From the NCBI GenBank assembly GCA_050084985.1, contig JBITNC010000001.1, positions 194,370,001 through 194,434,000 on the forward strand: a stretch of 64,000 bases of DNA. Direction: 5' to 3'. This document shows positions 49,781 through 60,958 of the stretch, one piece after another (position 1 is the stretch's first letter; every line of letters begins with the position of its first letter). The notes under the pieces were generated by a model. The model saw only the letters and a list, made by a program, of their open reading frames with translations. It did not search any database and had not been told where the DNA came from. The position numbers and the translations under genes are program-made. The DNA is from Nageia nagi. Lineage: Eukaryota; Pinophyta.

Positions 49781-51230
49781 ATGGATAATGATCAAAGATC
49801 CTTGGATATGGATAAATTATCATAGCAACTAGATCATATAATAGCCTTGATAGATGATTCTCACCTCCCCACCACTCTTGATGAAATCAAAAAATCAATT
49901 GAAGTGATAACTACTGCTTATAGTACTATGGATAGAAAGGTTCAAGTCTTGGAGAAAGCCATAGCTTAAAACATATCATCAACTGCAAGTGTATCAAGTC
50001 ACTCTCAACCATATATTGGCCAAGGATTTCATAAATTTCAAGGTCCACAACAAACCTTCATTATTCCATGTAAAATCAAATTAGACTTTCTAAAATTTGA
50101 TGGTGATGACTCCACTAGCTAGATATATCATGTTAAGTAATATTTCTCCTTGAATCAGATACCCAACATTCAAAAGATAAACATTTCCTCTTTTCATATA
50201 GAGTACGAAGCCATCCATTGGTACCAATGGTTTGAAAAGGATTTCACTCATAACCTCCTTGTCAGATTTGGTCCTAGTGATTTTTAGTATTTCATTAGCA
50301 CCCTCACCAAATTGTGCCAAATAGCTATAGTGAGAGAATACCAAATTGAATTTGAAAAGCTTTCTAATTGTACTTAATTATTATATGAGGGATTCTTTCA
50401 TAGTTGTTTCATTAGTGGGATAAAGGAAGAAATTCAAGTAGAAGTCAAAATGTTCAATCCCAGCAACATGACAATAGTGATAAGGCTTGCCAAATTGGTA
50501 GAGGATAAGTTTAATGCATAATGCATAAATGCCAAGAAAAACACTTAGAAATTGCAAAATTTCCAAAGTAGTCATAAACCATCACAATACCTATCAGTTA
50601 AAATATTGACTCCTACCAAAATGGAGGAGCATAAGAAAAAAGGACTTTGTTATAATTATGATGAAAAATTTGTATCGGGCCATTATTTTGCAACTCAAAT
50701 ATTATATGTCCTGGATGCAAATGACCCTATGGAACCATCAAAAGAGGCTTTTGAGGATGCTATGGCTGATATCAAAAAGGAATCAAACCAACTAGCTAAA
50801 GTTGTTCCTAAGATTTCTTGCAATGCCCTATATGGGTTTATATCTCTACAAACCATAAAAGTTTGGGGATATTTTAAGGGACAACTATTGATAATATTGC
50901 TTGACTCTAGAAGCACTCATAATTTTATGGATCCTAATGTGGCCAAAAGGAACCACTCTTATATTCATTTGTAAAATAATTTTGAGGTGATGATAGGAAA
51001 TGGAGTAAAAATTGCTTGTAAAGGATGGTATTGTAATATCAAGATCAACATGGGTGACTACAATATGCAAAGCAACATGTATGTTCTACCATTAGGTGGG
51101 TGTGATGTGGTCCTTGGTATACAATAGATAATAACATTAGGCCATGTTCTTTGGGATTTTCATGAGTTGTGGATGCAATTAAAAGTTGATGAGAATAAAT
51201 ATACTCTTAAAGGAATTAAGGTAGGGTAAT
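49781..51230 (+). pseudogene. Chromovirus gag and protease
   Basis: One frame runs from ATG 49781 (MDNDQRSLDMDKLS) to about 51230 with roughly ten stops. Gag core: KLDFLKFDGDDSTS (about 50075), HIEYEAIHWYQWFEKDF (about 50195) and ISGIKEEIQVEVKMF (about 50415). A zinc knuckle reads KKGLCYNYDEKFVSGHYFAT (about 50635-50690) with two Cys replaced. Retropepsin: LLIILLDSRSTHNFMDPNVA (50883-50942; DSG changed to DSR, Asp kept) and GGCDVVLGIQ (about 51100). This part builds the particle and cleaves the polyprotein. Confidence 0.9.
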
Positions 51231-51489
51231 CATAAATTGTTAGTTCACATCACATGGAAAAACTATTTAATAAAGGAAGGGAATGGTGGGAAAACTATTC
51301 TCTATTCATCCAACCCTGCAAGACTCACCTAAAGTATAAGAATTACAATAGGTTCTTTCCCATTATATTGGAGTATTTAAGGAATCCCATAGGGTGCCAC
51401 ATATTTGGCCTCATGGCCATGCAATCCAATTAATCCCTGGGATTCAACCACCCAACATTTGGCCTTATTGCTACCCTTATCTCTAAAAG

Positions 51490-52700
51490 GATGAAATAGA
51501 AAAGCTAGTGGAAGATATGCTAGAGGTTGGCATCATTCACCCAAGTGTGAGTCCTTACTCTTATTTAGTTCTATTGATTAAAAAAGATATGGATCATGAT
51601 GGATGTACATCAACTTTTAAGCTTTAAACAAAATCACCATCAAGGATAAGTTTCCCATTCCAGTCATTGATTAACTATTAGATGAGATCCATGGTGTCAA
51701 ATATTTATCAATTTTAGATCTATGATTTGGGTAACATCAAATTCAAATTCACAAGGAAGACATTCCAAAAATTGCTTTTTGCATGCATGAAGGTCATTAT
51801 GAGTTCCTAGTAATTCCCTTCAGCCTTACTAATGCTTCTTCCACCTAGAGTCTGATGAACCAGGTATTTTTCCCTTATATTCAAAAATTTATTTTATATT
51901 TCTTTGATGATATTTTGATCTACAATAAAACTTGGGAGGATCACTTATCTTGATTGGATAAGATCTTGCAACTCCTCCATAAAAATCAATTGTATGCTAA
52001 GTGCTCGAAATGTTCCTTTAGTCAGAAGGAGCTTGAGTACCTTGGACAAATCATTTCAAAACAAGGTTTCAAGGTGGACCCATTGAATATTAAAGATATT
52101 CAAACTTGATCTCTCCCTAAATCCTTGAAAATCTTAGAGGACTTACTCAGATTGATAGGGTACTACCATAAGTTTGTGAAAGATTATGAAAGATTTGCAT
52201 CCCCACTAATAGCATTTGTCAAGAAGAATACCTTCAATTGGTCAATAGCTTTCAAAGAATTCTTTTAAAAAGTACAGGATGCCATGTGCTCTACTCTAGT
52301 ATTAGCCATACCAAATTTCTCTAAGATCTTTGTAATTGAGAGTGATTCCTCTAGGATTGGAATTGGAGTCATGTTGATGAAATAAGGGAGACCCTTGGCT
52401 TTCACAAGAGAGGCCCTCTTAGGTAGAAACTTGGCTAAGTCCACCTATGAAAAAGATATGCTTGCAATTATTCATGTCATTTAGCATTGGAAACCCTACC
52501 TCATTCTTCACCATTTTATCATTAGAACCAACCACCATAGTTTGAAATACTTACTGCAACAATGCATCTCCACCCCAAAAAAATAAAAGTGGATCCCTAA
52601 ACTCTTGGGGTATGAATATGAGATTTTGTATAGAAAGGGTAGTGATAATGTAGTTTTCAATGCTCTTTCACAAAAATTTGAGGATCTAATGACACTTTAA
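51490..52700 (+). pseudogene. Chromovirus reverse transcriptase and RNase H
   Basis: The frame shifts by +2 relative to gag-protease. Text: DEIEKLVEDMLEVGIIHPSV (51490), FKALNKITIKDKFPIP-like (about 51620), [18 protein letters not shown]-like (about 51705), [17 protein letters not shown] (about 51770) and ILYFFDDILIYN (about 51890-51925; FFDD catalytic block kept). The connection has KILEDLLRLIGYYHKFVKDY (about 52120). RNase H: FVIESDSSRIGIGVMLMK (about 52330) and STYEKDMLAIIHV. Several frameshifts and stops are present; no extra RNase H is seen here, unlike G1. Confidence 0.9.
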
Positions 52701-53039
52701 GCCCTTTCATTCCTAGTTCCTAATTGAATTGACTAGATTAAATAAGAATGGATCCAAGATAGTTTCACCCACTTGGTGATTCAATAGTTGTAGATAGATT
52801 CAATGAGCTAACACCCATTTTCTTGGCATGAGGGAATTTTACTATTCAAAGGTCATATTGCATTATCAATGAACTCTTCATGTCACAAGTTGATACTTCA
52901 AGAGTTGTATGTTGCACCAATAGCTAGCCATTTTGTGTTTTTATAAACCTATTAGTGAGTGCTCCACTCTTTTTATTGGCTAGGTATGAAATAGGACATC
53001 AAACATTTTGTATCCAAATGGGATATTTGTTAATGAAAG

Positions 53040-54110
53040 AAAGGGGAGATAATAGGAACCCCAAGATTGCTTAGCCCTTACCTTGAATTTTATTGAAGGC
53101 CTTCCAAAATCATATGGTGAAGTTATTATCATGGTAGTAGTGGATTGACTCTCCAAGTATGCACACTTCTATCCATTGTTATATCCATATAAGACCATCA
53201 CTATTTCCCAACTCTTATTTAATAATATTTTAAAACTCCATGGAATGCCTTCTACCATTATTAGTGACTATGATCCAACATTCACCAACAAATTTTGACA
53301 AGAATTTTTCAAACTCTAGGGTACTACACTTAATATGAGCTCTACTTATCACCCTTAGATAGATGGTCAAACATATATTGTTAATAAATGCTTAGAAACA
53401 TATCTCCATTGTTTTACTTTAGCCAAACTGGTTCATTGGGTAAAATAGCTTCCCTTAGTGGAATGGTGGTATAATACTTCATATCATACTTCTATTAGGA
53501 TGACCCCCTATGAAGCTTTGTATGGCCAACCCCCACCTACAATCATCTTTTACATCCTAGGTAGCACCAATGTACAAGAATTTGATACCAACTTAACTAA
53601 TTGGATAGACATCATTCGCATCCTTTGGGAAAATATTCAAGTGGCTCAACATAAAATGAAATAAGATGATCAACAATGAGTTGAAAGGTAGTTCCAAGAA
53701 GGAGATAAGGTTTTTTGCATCTCCAACCATACCGCTAGACATCTCTGAAATTAAAAGGTTCTCAAATTTTAACTACATTATAAAATACTCCAATGTATTG
53801 ACCCTGTAGCATACAAGTTGGCACTCCTAATATCATCCAATATTCATCCTATTTTCATGTCTCCTACCTTCAACAAGTCCTAGGCTCTCAAGTTATAGTT
53901 TAGAAGGAACTACCTAAATTCATTGAGGAAGGGTCCATCATGGTTGAACCTTAGGCTATTCTATACTAACACACACACCATCTTTGTAACCACACTATTA
54001 CTGAAGTTCTTTTCCAATGGCATGGGTTACCTCTTGAAGATGCAACTTAGGAGACACTACATCAGCTTCAATAATAATTTTCTAATTTTTCAGATTTTAG
54101 GACAAAGCTC
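53040..54110 (+). pseudogene. Chromovirus integrase with C-terminal chromodomain
   Basis: Integrase core: VIIMVVVD then LSKYAHFYPLL (about 53125-53180), Asp kept; STIISDYDPTFTNKF (about 53255-53300), Asp kept; and DGQTYIVNKCLETYL (about 53360-53405), where the usual TE is TY, so the catalytic Glu is lost. VEWWYNTSYHTSIRMTPYEA follows (53460). Near the end the chromodomain reads TEVLFQWHGLPLEDAT (53993-54040), then a stop in place of Trp, ETLHQLQ. Chromodomains in these elements bind histone marks and direct integration to heterochromatin. The arrangement identifies a chromovirus. Confidence 0.9.
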
Positions 54111-54128
54111 TCTTTAAGAGGGGTGGCA

Positions 54129-54513
54129 TGTTAGGATCCCATATCCTAACATTTACTTAGGTTATAATAGTTTATTAATTAGAATATTGGCTTACATTAA
54201 ATGTAAGGGAATCGACATATTTGTAAGGTGAATCACCATTTTGTATTAATCTATCGATTAGGGTTAGGGTAGGAAGACGATAAATATGTGTGGGAATAGA
54301 GAGTTATCAATTTGGAAAATATATTATTTAAGTTGTAAGGTAGCCCGATCAAAGTGGCCTATGATTCATTTTGGTTATTCAATAAAGTGGTTTTGTTATT
54401 ATCTTTCCCTATTTGGATTCATGTTGCTTATGTTGTGAGATTGAGATACATTTTGTTACTATTTTCACTATTATTGAAAAGAATCCTATTTAGGAACTTG
54501 CATGTTCCTAATA
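54129..54513 (+). repeat. Chromovirus 3' LTR
   Basis: Direct copy of 48801-49188; terminal CA changed to TA. Confidence 0.92.
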
Positions 54514-54518
54514 TCCTA

Positions 54519-54824
54519 AAATATAGCTAATATGAGGCCCAAAATGAAATCATGCATCCATTATTCAATAAATGTAATATTCTAAAAATAGAACCTAAAA
54601 ATAGAACTAAAAGTAAAGGGAAAATTTGGGTTGTATGATGAATGTTGTAGGCTTCAAAATTATCTCCCATGGGAGATTTCACAAACTAGTAGATTTTAAA
54701 ATTCTATGCAATCTAAAAAAAAGGGGCTCAAAATGATACCCAAATCAAAATTTACATCCTCTAGAAGTTGTAACATTATTATATTGCATAAAAGAAAGTG
54801 TAATTGGATGTTGTAGGTGCATCA
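54519..54824 (-). repeat. TRIM 3' LTR, second part
   Basis: Continues the LTR that started at 48610-48800, matching 56034-56331 of the other copy. Confidence 0.9.
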
Positions 54825-54879
54825 TTATCCTTTAGTTGAAAAGAACTTAGCCCTTGAGTTTCACTAATCTCAAAAATTG

Positions 54880-55735
54880 AAAATACCTAAGAATAAAACC
54901 CCTTAATTTTAAACTTTCTTCTTTTCCAACTAGTATTTGCACTCTTCTCTTTGCATCTTGGATTCTAGAATCCACTTATGATCCTCCTTATTTATTGATC
55001 TTATACCTTTCTCCACCTTTCCCATCCTTTTCTAAAATCATTTGTAAAATCCCATGAAATTAATTCATCCCAAAATTATGTTTCACTCTCATATTCTTCA
55101 TCAAAAACTTATTGATAAATAAACTCATCATACTTTTGTGCATCAAATCCATGTGCTACACTGCTAGTTTTAGAAAAAAATTCTATTTCTTCTTCTTAGT
55201 TGATCTCTATTATTATATCAAATAACTCCAATACCTTAGCCAAAATGATATCTTCATATCCTAATTTAGTCTCCAATATCTCTTTAAAAATTCAATCCAT
55301 CTCTCTAGTTGCTTCTATTGGCTCCATAACAACAAAAGATAATTTTATAGCTTCAATTGAATTAACATCCTCATATTTTATTTTATATTGCATGATCTCC
55401 TCCAAGATCTTATTTTCTTTTTGTATATATTCAATGCCTTCTTCTTCAAGGATACTGATGATAACCAACTCAAAACTCTCAACTATATCCATATGCTTCT
55501 TTGCAACTACATAACTATATGGGTTCTTAAAACCCTTTTCTTTGCTAACCAAGCTTTTCTCTATTAATATCATAGTCCTATCTCTCCATGGTAATTTTAT
55601 CTTCTTCATACTTATAATATAAGGTGTCAACCAAGCTCTCATTTGACTCTCCTTAGCATCAAGATACTTGAACTTGAAGCATAAAAGTATTTCCTCCTTC
55701 ATGAGACACCTACATTCAAACTTTATACTCCTCAA
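54880..55735 (-). pseudogene. TRIM internal coding stretch, unidentified
   Basis: Minus-strand frame 55292-55735 is open for 147 codons: MRSIKFECRCLMKEEILLCF, YLDAKESQMRAWLTPYII, LPWRDRTMILIEKSLVS, then a Glu/Lys/Ile-rich stretch with EEEGIEYIQKENKILEEIMQ that looks like a coiled coil. After the stop the same frame continues with IFKEILETKLGYEDIILAKV. It is the only coding-like text in the element. There is no gag zinc knuckle, protease or RT motif, and I do not recognise the family. It could be a degenerate gag or a captured host sequence. Confidence 0.5.
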
Positions 55736-55825
55736 AGTATCTTCAAATTGTAACTATTTTTTTTTTTCATTTTCTTACCTTCCATGGTGATCAAAATCCA
55801 ATCTTCTATCTAGTAACATCAACTA

Positions 55826-55837
55826 GTTCTGATACCA
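55826..55837 (-). promoter_or_regulatory. TRIM primer-binding site (tRNA-Met type)
   Basis: Minus strand TGGTATCAGAAC, 11 of 12 matching TGGTATCAGAGC, two bases inside the 5' LTR. Confidence 0.92.
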
Positions 55838-55839
55838 AA

Positions 55840-56331
55840 TGATGTATATTCCTGCAAGAGATAAAATAGATCTCCAAAATTGATTTACAACATGCAAGTA
55901 AATCAATAGAAGAATAAAATTTAGAACAAAAAATCTTTATTCTTCTGAATCTACACTAAAATCTCAAAAGGATTACAATAAGCTTTTATAAAGCATCTTT
56001 TTCTTTATTTTTAATTTTAAGAAAGCCTAAAATATAGCTAAAATGAGGCCCAAAATGGAACCATGCATCCATTATTCAATACATGCAATTATTCTAAAAA
56101 TAGAACCTAAAAATAGAGATAAAAGTAAACTCAAAATTCAGGCTATATGATGAATATTTCATGCTTTAGAATTGTCTCCAATAAGAGACATTAAAAACTT
56201 TTATATATTGAAATTTTGTGCATTCTGAGGAAAAAAAAGGGCTCAAAATGATATCAGATAAAAAGTTATGTATTCCAAAAGTTACAATATTATTCTACTT
56301 CATAAAAAAATTGGATATTACAGGCGCATCA
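55840..56331 (-). repeat. TRIM 5' LTR
   Basis: Uninterrupted 492-bp copy of the TRIM LTR, TGATGTATATTC to GGCGCATCA. Confidence 0.92.
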
Positions 56332-56336
56332 AAAAT

Positions 56337-56538
56337 CCTCCATTTGATCACCTTTTTAACCAATATACAAAGGTATGATATGCTTCACCATTTTACCCAA
56401 GGGTCATGCTCATGATAAGGAGTGTAGGACAAGTTACATTATCATATTCACTTAAATTCTTAAGGTATTTAGGGATACCTTTATGTATTAGTGAATTTAC
56501 AAGAAGAGCCTTAAAATAATGCATTATACATTCCAACA
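56337..56538 (-). repeat. Copia 5' LTR, second part
   Basis: Matches the last 200 bp of the left copia LTR (33846-34056), ending ATTCCAACA. Confidence 0.9.
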
Positions 56539-56543
56539 TTATT

Positions 56544-56758
56544 TGAAAACATGAATGATGCAACATAATTTCATGGTTCATAATGATTGCACAATATGCA
56601 AAACATGGATTTTCATAGAAAAGCCCTAAGACTATCTAGGGACCATTGAACATCACTACCAAAATACTCATAAAACCTAAATTGGGTGTGTGGATGTGTC
56701 TACATGATACTTGTAATTTGAATGTTTGGGTTTTGAATGCCTTGATAAACATGTACAT
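56544..56758 (+). repeat. PPR-derived 252-bp array, middle piece
   Basis: Resumes the unit broken at 33557 (TTTGAAAACATGAATGATGC) and breaks again in the ATGTACAT landmark at 56751-56758, where G3 is inserted. Confidence 0.88.
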
Positions 56759-57850
56759 TATAATGTACCTTTTTAGGGTTTATCAAAATTAGCATTCAAT
56801 TCCACTTTAATTCTCAAATTAAGGCATCAATGAACATGCTCATAAACCATCCAAAATATGCACTCAAATTGGATTGCAGCAATAGTAGCTAAATTGTATA
56901 TAAAATGCTCATAACATGTGAATAATGCCAAAACTAGGGCACAAATTAGATATGTAACATAACAAAAATATAGCTCCAAAAGTACTCAATTCACATACAT
57001 TCCCATTCATAGTTGAGATAGAAGCATAACAAAAATATATAAGAACATGTATTCACATTTGAGATGCAATATGAGAGTCAATATCATCAATAATGAACAA
57101 AGAATAAGTATAAGATTGTAACAAGTTCTAGGGAAAATCCCAAGACTCATGAATATTGAAACTAAACTCCTCAAGGCCTATGAATGTCCCAACAAGGCTC
57201 CCAAGTTAGGTGCAAGTTATATCAAGATACCTCCCAATGGTTGGCATAAGATTCCAAGTGGAAAGAAGGATAACTGCAAGATCTCAAAGAGATGTAGAAG
57301 TGTATATGAGATACTTCTAGGCTAGGGAGTAGCCTTAAGCCTTAGAAGGTAGAGAAGGGAAGCATCCCTAAGTTCCAAATGATCCAAGATCGAATGCACA
57401 AAATAATGCACTCAAGTAATACTCTAATATTCCTTATATAGGTGTTTATACCTTGAAAATACCAATAATTATGATATTGGATGACCTTGAAATAAAGTAT
57501 CTTTCTTCTAGTCAACTTTCCTTGGTTGATTCCAACATGCATGATATTTGAATATTGGATCAGATGATGAAATTTAAAATGTAATATCTCCCTCATTTCT
57601 TGATGAAACCATGTCATGTAACCTATCAAAATGATTGGCAAAATATTCTCCATCTATTTTGAAAGATAAATTAGCAATCCCATACTTGTGACAAAAGTTA
57701 TACCTTCTACAAGGTTTCTCAAAGTTGGGTACATTACATAATTTGAAAAATAAAGTACTCCTAATCTAAGTACTAAAGATAATAATGAATATACATGAGG
57801 GATCATGTCTAGAAGTCCCAAATAGGGGATATTATAATTCCTCCCTCCTC

Positions 57851-59750
57851 AAATTACTTTCCCTCAAGCAATTCTAAGTGTATCCCAAAGTGATGCTTGT
57901 CTCCTTGCTTTATCTTCAAGTGTAATAAGTTGTCCAAGTTTTCTAAGTGATACTTGTATTCATGATCATCCTTCAAGTGTGCTAGTAAATATTCCACAAG
58001 CAAGTACCTTCATGACATCAAGAGTATGCAATCATGAAGGTGGTTGTCCCAAGTTATAGATGTGAGAGATATTGTTAATGATGCATGAATATTCAATATC
58101 ATATCCTAAACTAATCACAAAGCTTTGTTGCATCAAAAATGTAAGAAATCATAGCTGATGAAGGATGATCCTAATTTATCTTATAGATGGGTAGCATTGA
58201 TTTTGTGATCATAACATAGGAAGAATATATTCCACATGCTTTTTCCATATTGGTACTTAAGGATTGAATCCTTTGGAAAATTGAACTACACTAAGAAAGG
58301 CTTATTTCCATCCATAAATTAGTCAATAATAGACTAATTTTTGAGTCAATAAACTCAAATAAAAATATTGGGAAGTCCATCTCTCGATTTGTAGTATCAA
58401 GATCCATGTATGCTATCATATGAAGTATCTTCTTGGCATCATTCAAAGTGTCTTCTTTGTAAATATGTTCAACACATCCTCCTATGTTTATCAAACATAT
58501 ACATAAGTGGATATGATGTTAATATGTCCCATTGGTGAAGTCTTTCCTTGTTTCCCATAAAATGAGTGTAGTATAGATGGGTTCTTTACTCCTATCATGT
58601 CATCAACTTTTCTAGGTGAGATATTGAATTTAATCATACAATTTATCTCAATTACATCAAGCAATAGGAGCATGCTAATAATCAACCATATTACCACACA
58701 TATTTTCATCATTTTCATCAAAAGGGAATGAATGAAACTAATCATACTGCTATTTTAAAAACTAGAAATGTAAGCATACCTTTGGTGCACATATTGCTAC
58801 CCAAAATTTGAATATGTATTATCTTCAAGTGTGTCTATTGCGGTCATAAGTGATGCTTATTTTGGAATGGAAATATGACTGAGTTTTTCCTTGAATTTGT
58901 GCTCTTTTTTTCCCAAAAATAAAAATGATGCCTTGGTTGTCCTTTACCCTTATTGGAATTTGGTGTAATGTAGCAACCCTCTTGATAAATTTGATAATAA
59001 TAATCATAAGAAAATTAGACTTGATGTGGAATGTGATTTTTTATGCCTAAACAATCAATCCATATGAATCCAATATTGTTTCCAATCTTGAATATATATT
59101 GCTAAGTGACATATAAAATATGTCTTCCCTACTAGCCCCTGTTATGACCCATAATGGGAGCATTTGAAATATACATGTGAATCCATCTTCTAACACTCAA
59201 TAATTGTTCCTTATGGCCAAACTAACAAGATAAATTAAACATAATGCATTATTATCCCAAGAACTATGTTCATACCTTCCTTGAAGATTCGTTTTACCAT
59301 ATTTTATTCCCAAAGTGTGCTTGATTAATGTAGAATTCCCTTTTCTTGTTCCTTGAATATTGTAGTCCCCATAATTCTTCTTTCTAGTGAGTAAAGAGCT
59401 TGTTGTAGGATGTTGTCCCATTTTTGATTGTGTAGAAGTGGCTAGGGATGCATTCTTAACCATACTCTTGCTGCCAACATTATCTTCATAAGGTGCACTT
59501 GTAAGGTTATCTTTCCTTTGCATGTATCCCATATTCAATTTGATCCAAGAAGATGGATGTGAAACTAATGTATTTTTATTCAAATCAGTCCTTATGTAGG
59601 GGATATATGGATCATTATTTTCTTATTGGGTGTTCTCTTGACTCCTTACCAATATGGTGTCATGATCACAATATTTTAGGATGTGGTTGTTAACTCTATA
59701 GTTTCCATCTTGGTCAATCTTCAATGTATTTTATGTGAGGATGTTATGAT
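57851..59750 (-). other. G3 interior without recognised domain
   Basis: Open minus-strand stretches at 59197-59583 (Ser/Thr/Asn-rich, for example SLATSTQSKMGQHPTTSSLL), 58491-58745 and 58291-58494 were examined; none shows a known motif. RT and integrase appear to be missing. Confidence 0.5.
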
Positions 59751-59754
59751 TAAT

Positions 59755-60061
59755 TTATAATCCTTCCAATGTGATTTTCTTCCCTTGTTTAAAGAATATT
59801 ATTTTTAAATTTTGGTAATTATAGTGGATACCTCCTAAATGGTATGACCATTGGATTCCGAATATGAGGTGAGAAAATTCATCCATACAGTAAGCATACA
59901 AGTTTACTTTGAGTGTGTTGTTCCTAAAGGGGATTCCTCGATATTTCATGATTTGATTACATCCAATATAAAATCCTCTAGAATTGGTAATACTAAAGGG
60001 TTGAACTTATATCTTCTTCAATTTTCTTCAAAGGAAAAATACCTCATTAATGAAATTATTT
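59755..60061 (-). pseudogene. G3 protease-region fragment
   Basis: Minus strand: NNFINEVFFL near 60040 (the end of a DSGASNNFIDE-like protease motif), then MKYRGIPFRNNTLKVNLYAY and CMDEFSHLIFGIQWSYHLGG (59840-59949), the region between protease and RT in gypsy elements (family DVVLGIQWL). It ends with FFKQGKKITLEGL. One stop precedes it. The preceding gag is absent because the LTR inner edge directly abuts it. Confidence 0.8.
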
Positions 60062-60958
60062 GTGGTTACATAACAAAAATATAGCTCCAAAAGTACTCAG
60101 TTCATATACATTCTCATGCACAATGAAGATAGAAGAAAACCATAAATATACAAGAACATGCATTCACATTTGAGACATAATATGAGATACAATATCATTA
60201 ATAATGAACCAATAATAAGTATAGATAGTAAAAAGCCTATAATAAGTTCTAGGGAAAAGCCCAAGACTCATGAATGCTCAAACTAGACTCTTCAAGGTTG
60301 GAGTATATCCTAAGAAGGATCCCAAGATAGGTGCAAGTATCAAGATGTCTCCCAATGGTAGTTGCAAGCTTCCAAGTGGTAAGAATGATAGCCACAAGCT
60401 CTCAAAGAAATGTATAAGTGTATATGAGCCACTTATAGGTTAGGGAGTAGCCCTAAGCCCTAGAAGGTAGAGAAGGAAAGCATCCCTAAGCTCCAAATGA
60501 TCCAAGATCGAATTCATAAATGATGTCCTTAAGTGATGCTCTAATATTCCTTATATAGATTATTATACCTTGAAAATACCAATAATTATGATCCTCGATG
60601 GCCTTGAAATAAAATATCTTTCTTCTAGTTGACTTTCTCTAGTTGATTCTGTAACGCACAATGTTCGAAGACTAGCTTAGATAGCTAACTTCAAAATGTA
60701 ACATCTCCCTCATTTTTTGATAAAACCTTATCATGTAATTTATAAAAATGATTGGTAGAATATTATCCATCCATTCAAAAAGATAAATTGATAATCCCAA
60801 ATTTGTGATGAAAGTTATACCTTCTACAAGATTTCTCAAAGTTGGGGACATTCCATAATTTGAAAAATAAAGTACTCCTAATCTAAGTACTAAAGATCAC
60901 AATGAATATGCATGAGGGATGATGTGTAGATGTCCCAAATTGGGTACATTACATACAT

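Larger units (their letters stand above)
48801..54513 (+). mobile_element. Chromovirus-type Ty3/gypsy element inside the TRIM LTR
   Basis: LTRs 48801-49188 and 54129-54513 begin TGTTAGGATCCC; the first ends CTAACA, the second CTAATA. The flanks GCCTA (48796-48800) and TCCTA (54514-54518) fit a 5-bp duplication with one change, and joining them restores the TRIM LTR. Primer site TGGTTTTAGAGC (49191-49202) matches 10 of 12. Polypurine tract AAGAGGGGTGGCA is next to the 3' LTR. The plus-strand order is gag, protease, RT, RNase H, integrase, chromodomain. It is the innermost, so the youngest, of the nest, yet all frames are broken. Confidence 0.93.
48610..56331 (-). mobile_element. Small non-autonomous LTR element (TRIM/LARD-like), split by a chromovirus
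   Basis: LTRs of about 495 bp: left 48610-48800 plus 54519-54824, right 55840-56331, both TGATGTA(A/T)ATTC ... GCATCA. The target duplication AAAAT is exact (48605-48609 and 56332-56336), and the joined flank matches the uninterrupted copia LTR at 33840. The primer site TGGTATCAGAAC (55826-55837) matches the tRNA-Met type at 11 of 12. The interior is only 1.0 kb and lacks RT and integrase. Without the inserted chromovirus the element is about 2 kb. Confidence 0.92.
33558..56538 (-). mobile_element. Ty1/copia LTR retrotransposon, host of three later insertions
   Basis: The LTRs are about 500 bp, TGATGGAATTAA ... CTAACA. The left (3') LTR is 33558-34056; the right (5') LTR is 48325-48604 plus 56337-56538, opened by a later TRIM element. 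Flanking TTGTT (33553-33557) and TTATT (56539-56543) are the presumed target duplication, and they rejoin the PPR unit exactly. Internal minus-strand order is gag, zinc knuckle, protease, integrase, RT, RNase H, which is copia order (integrase before RT). Removing nested elements leaves about 9.5 kb, which includes a 1.4-kb duplication of RT-RNase H and a 2.7-kb leader. All ORFs are broken. Confidence 0.92.
56759..60953 (-). mobile_element. G3: degraded Ty3/gypsy LTR element in the PPR array
   Basis: The left LTR, 56759-57836, has an 11-bp inverted pair at the element ends (TATAATGTACC / GGTACATTACA). The right LTR remnant is 60065-60953. The target duplication TACAT is exact (56754-56758 and 60954-60958). 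Next to the 3' LTR the minus-strand GAGGAGGGAGGAAT (57837-57850) is a good polypurine tract. The right LTR lacks about 200 bp at its inner edge, and PBS and gag are missing, so one deletion removed the U5 end, PBS and gag. No RT or integrase text was recognised. Confidence 0.87.
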
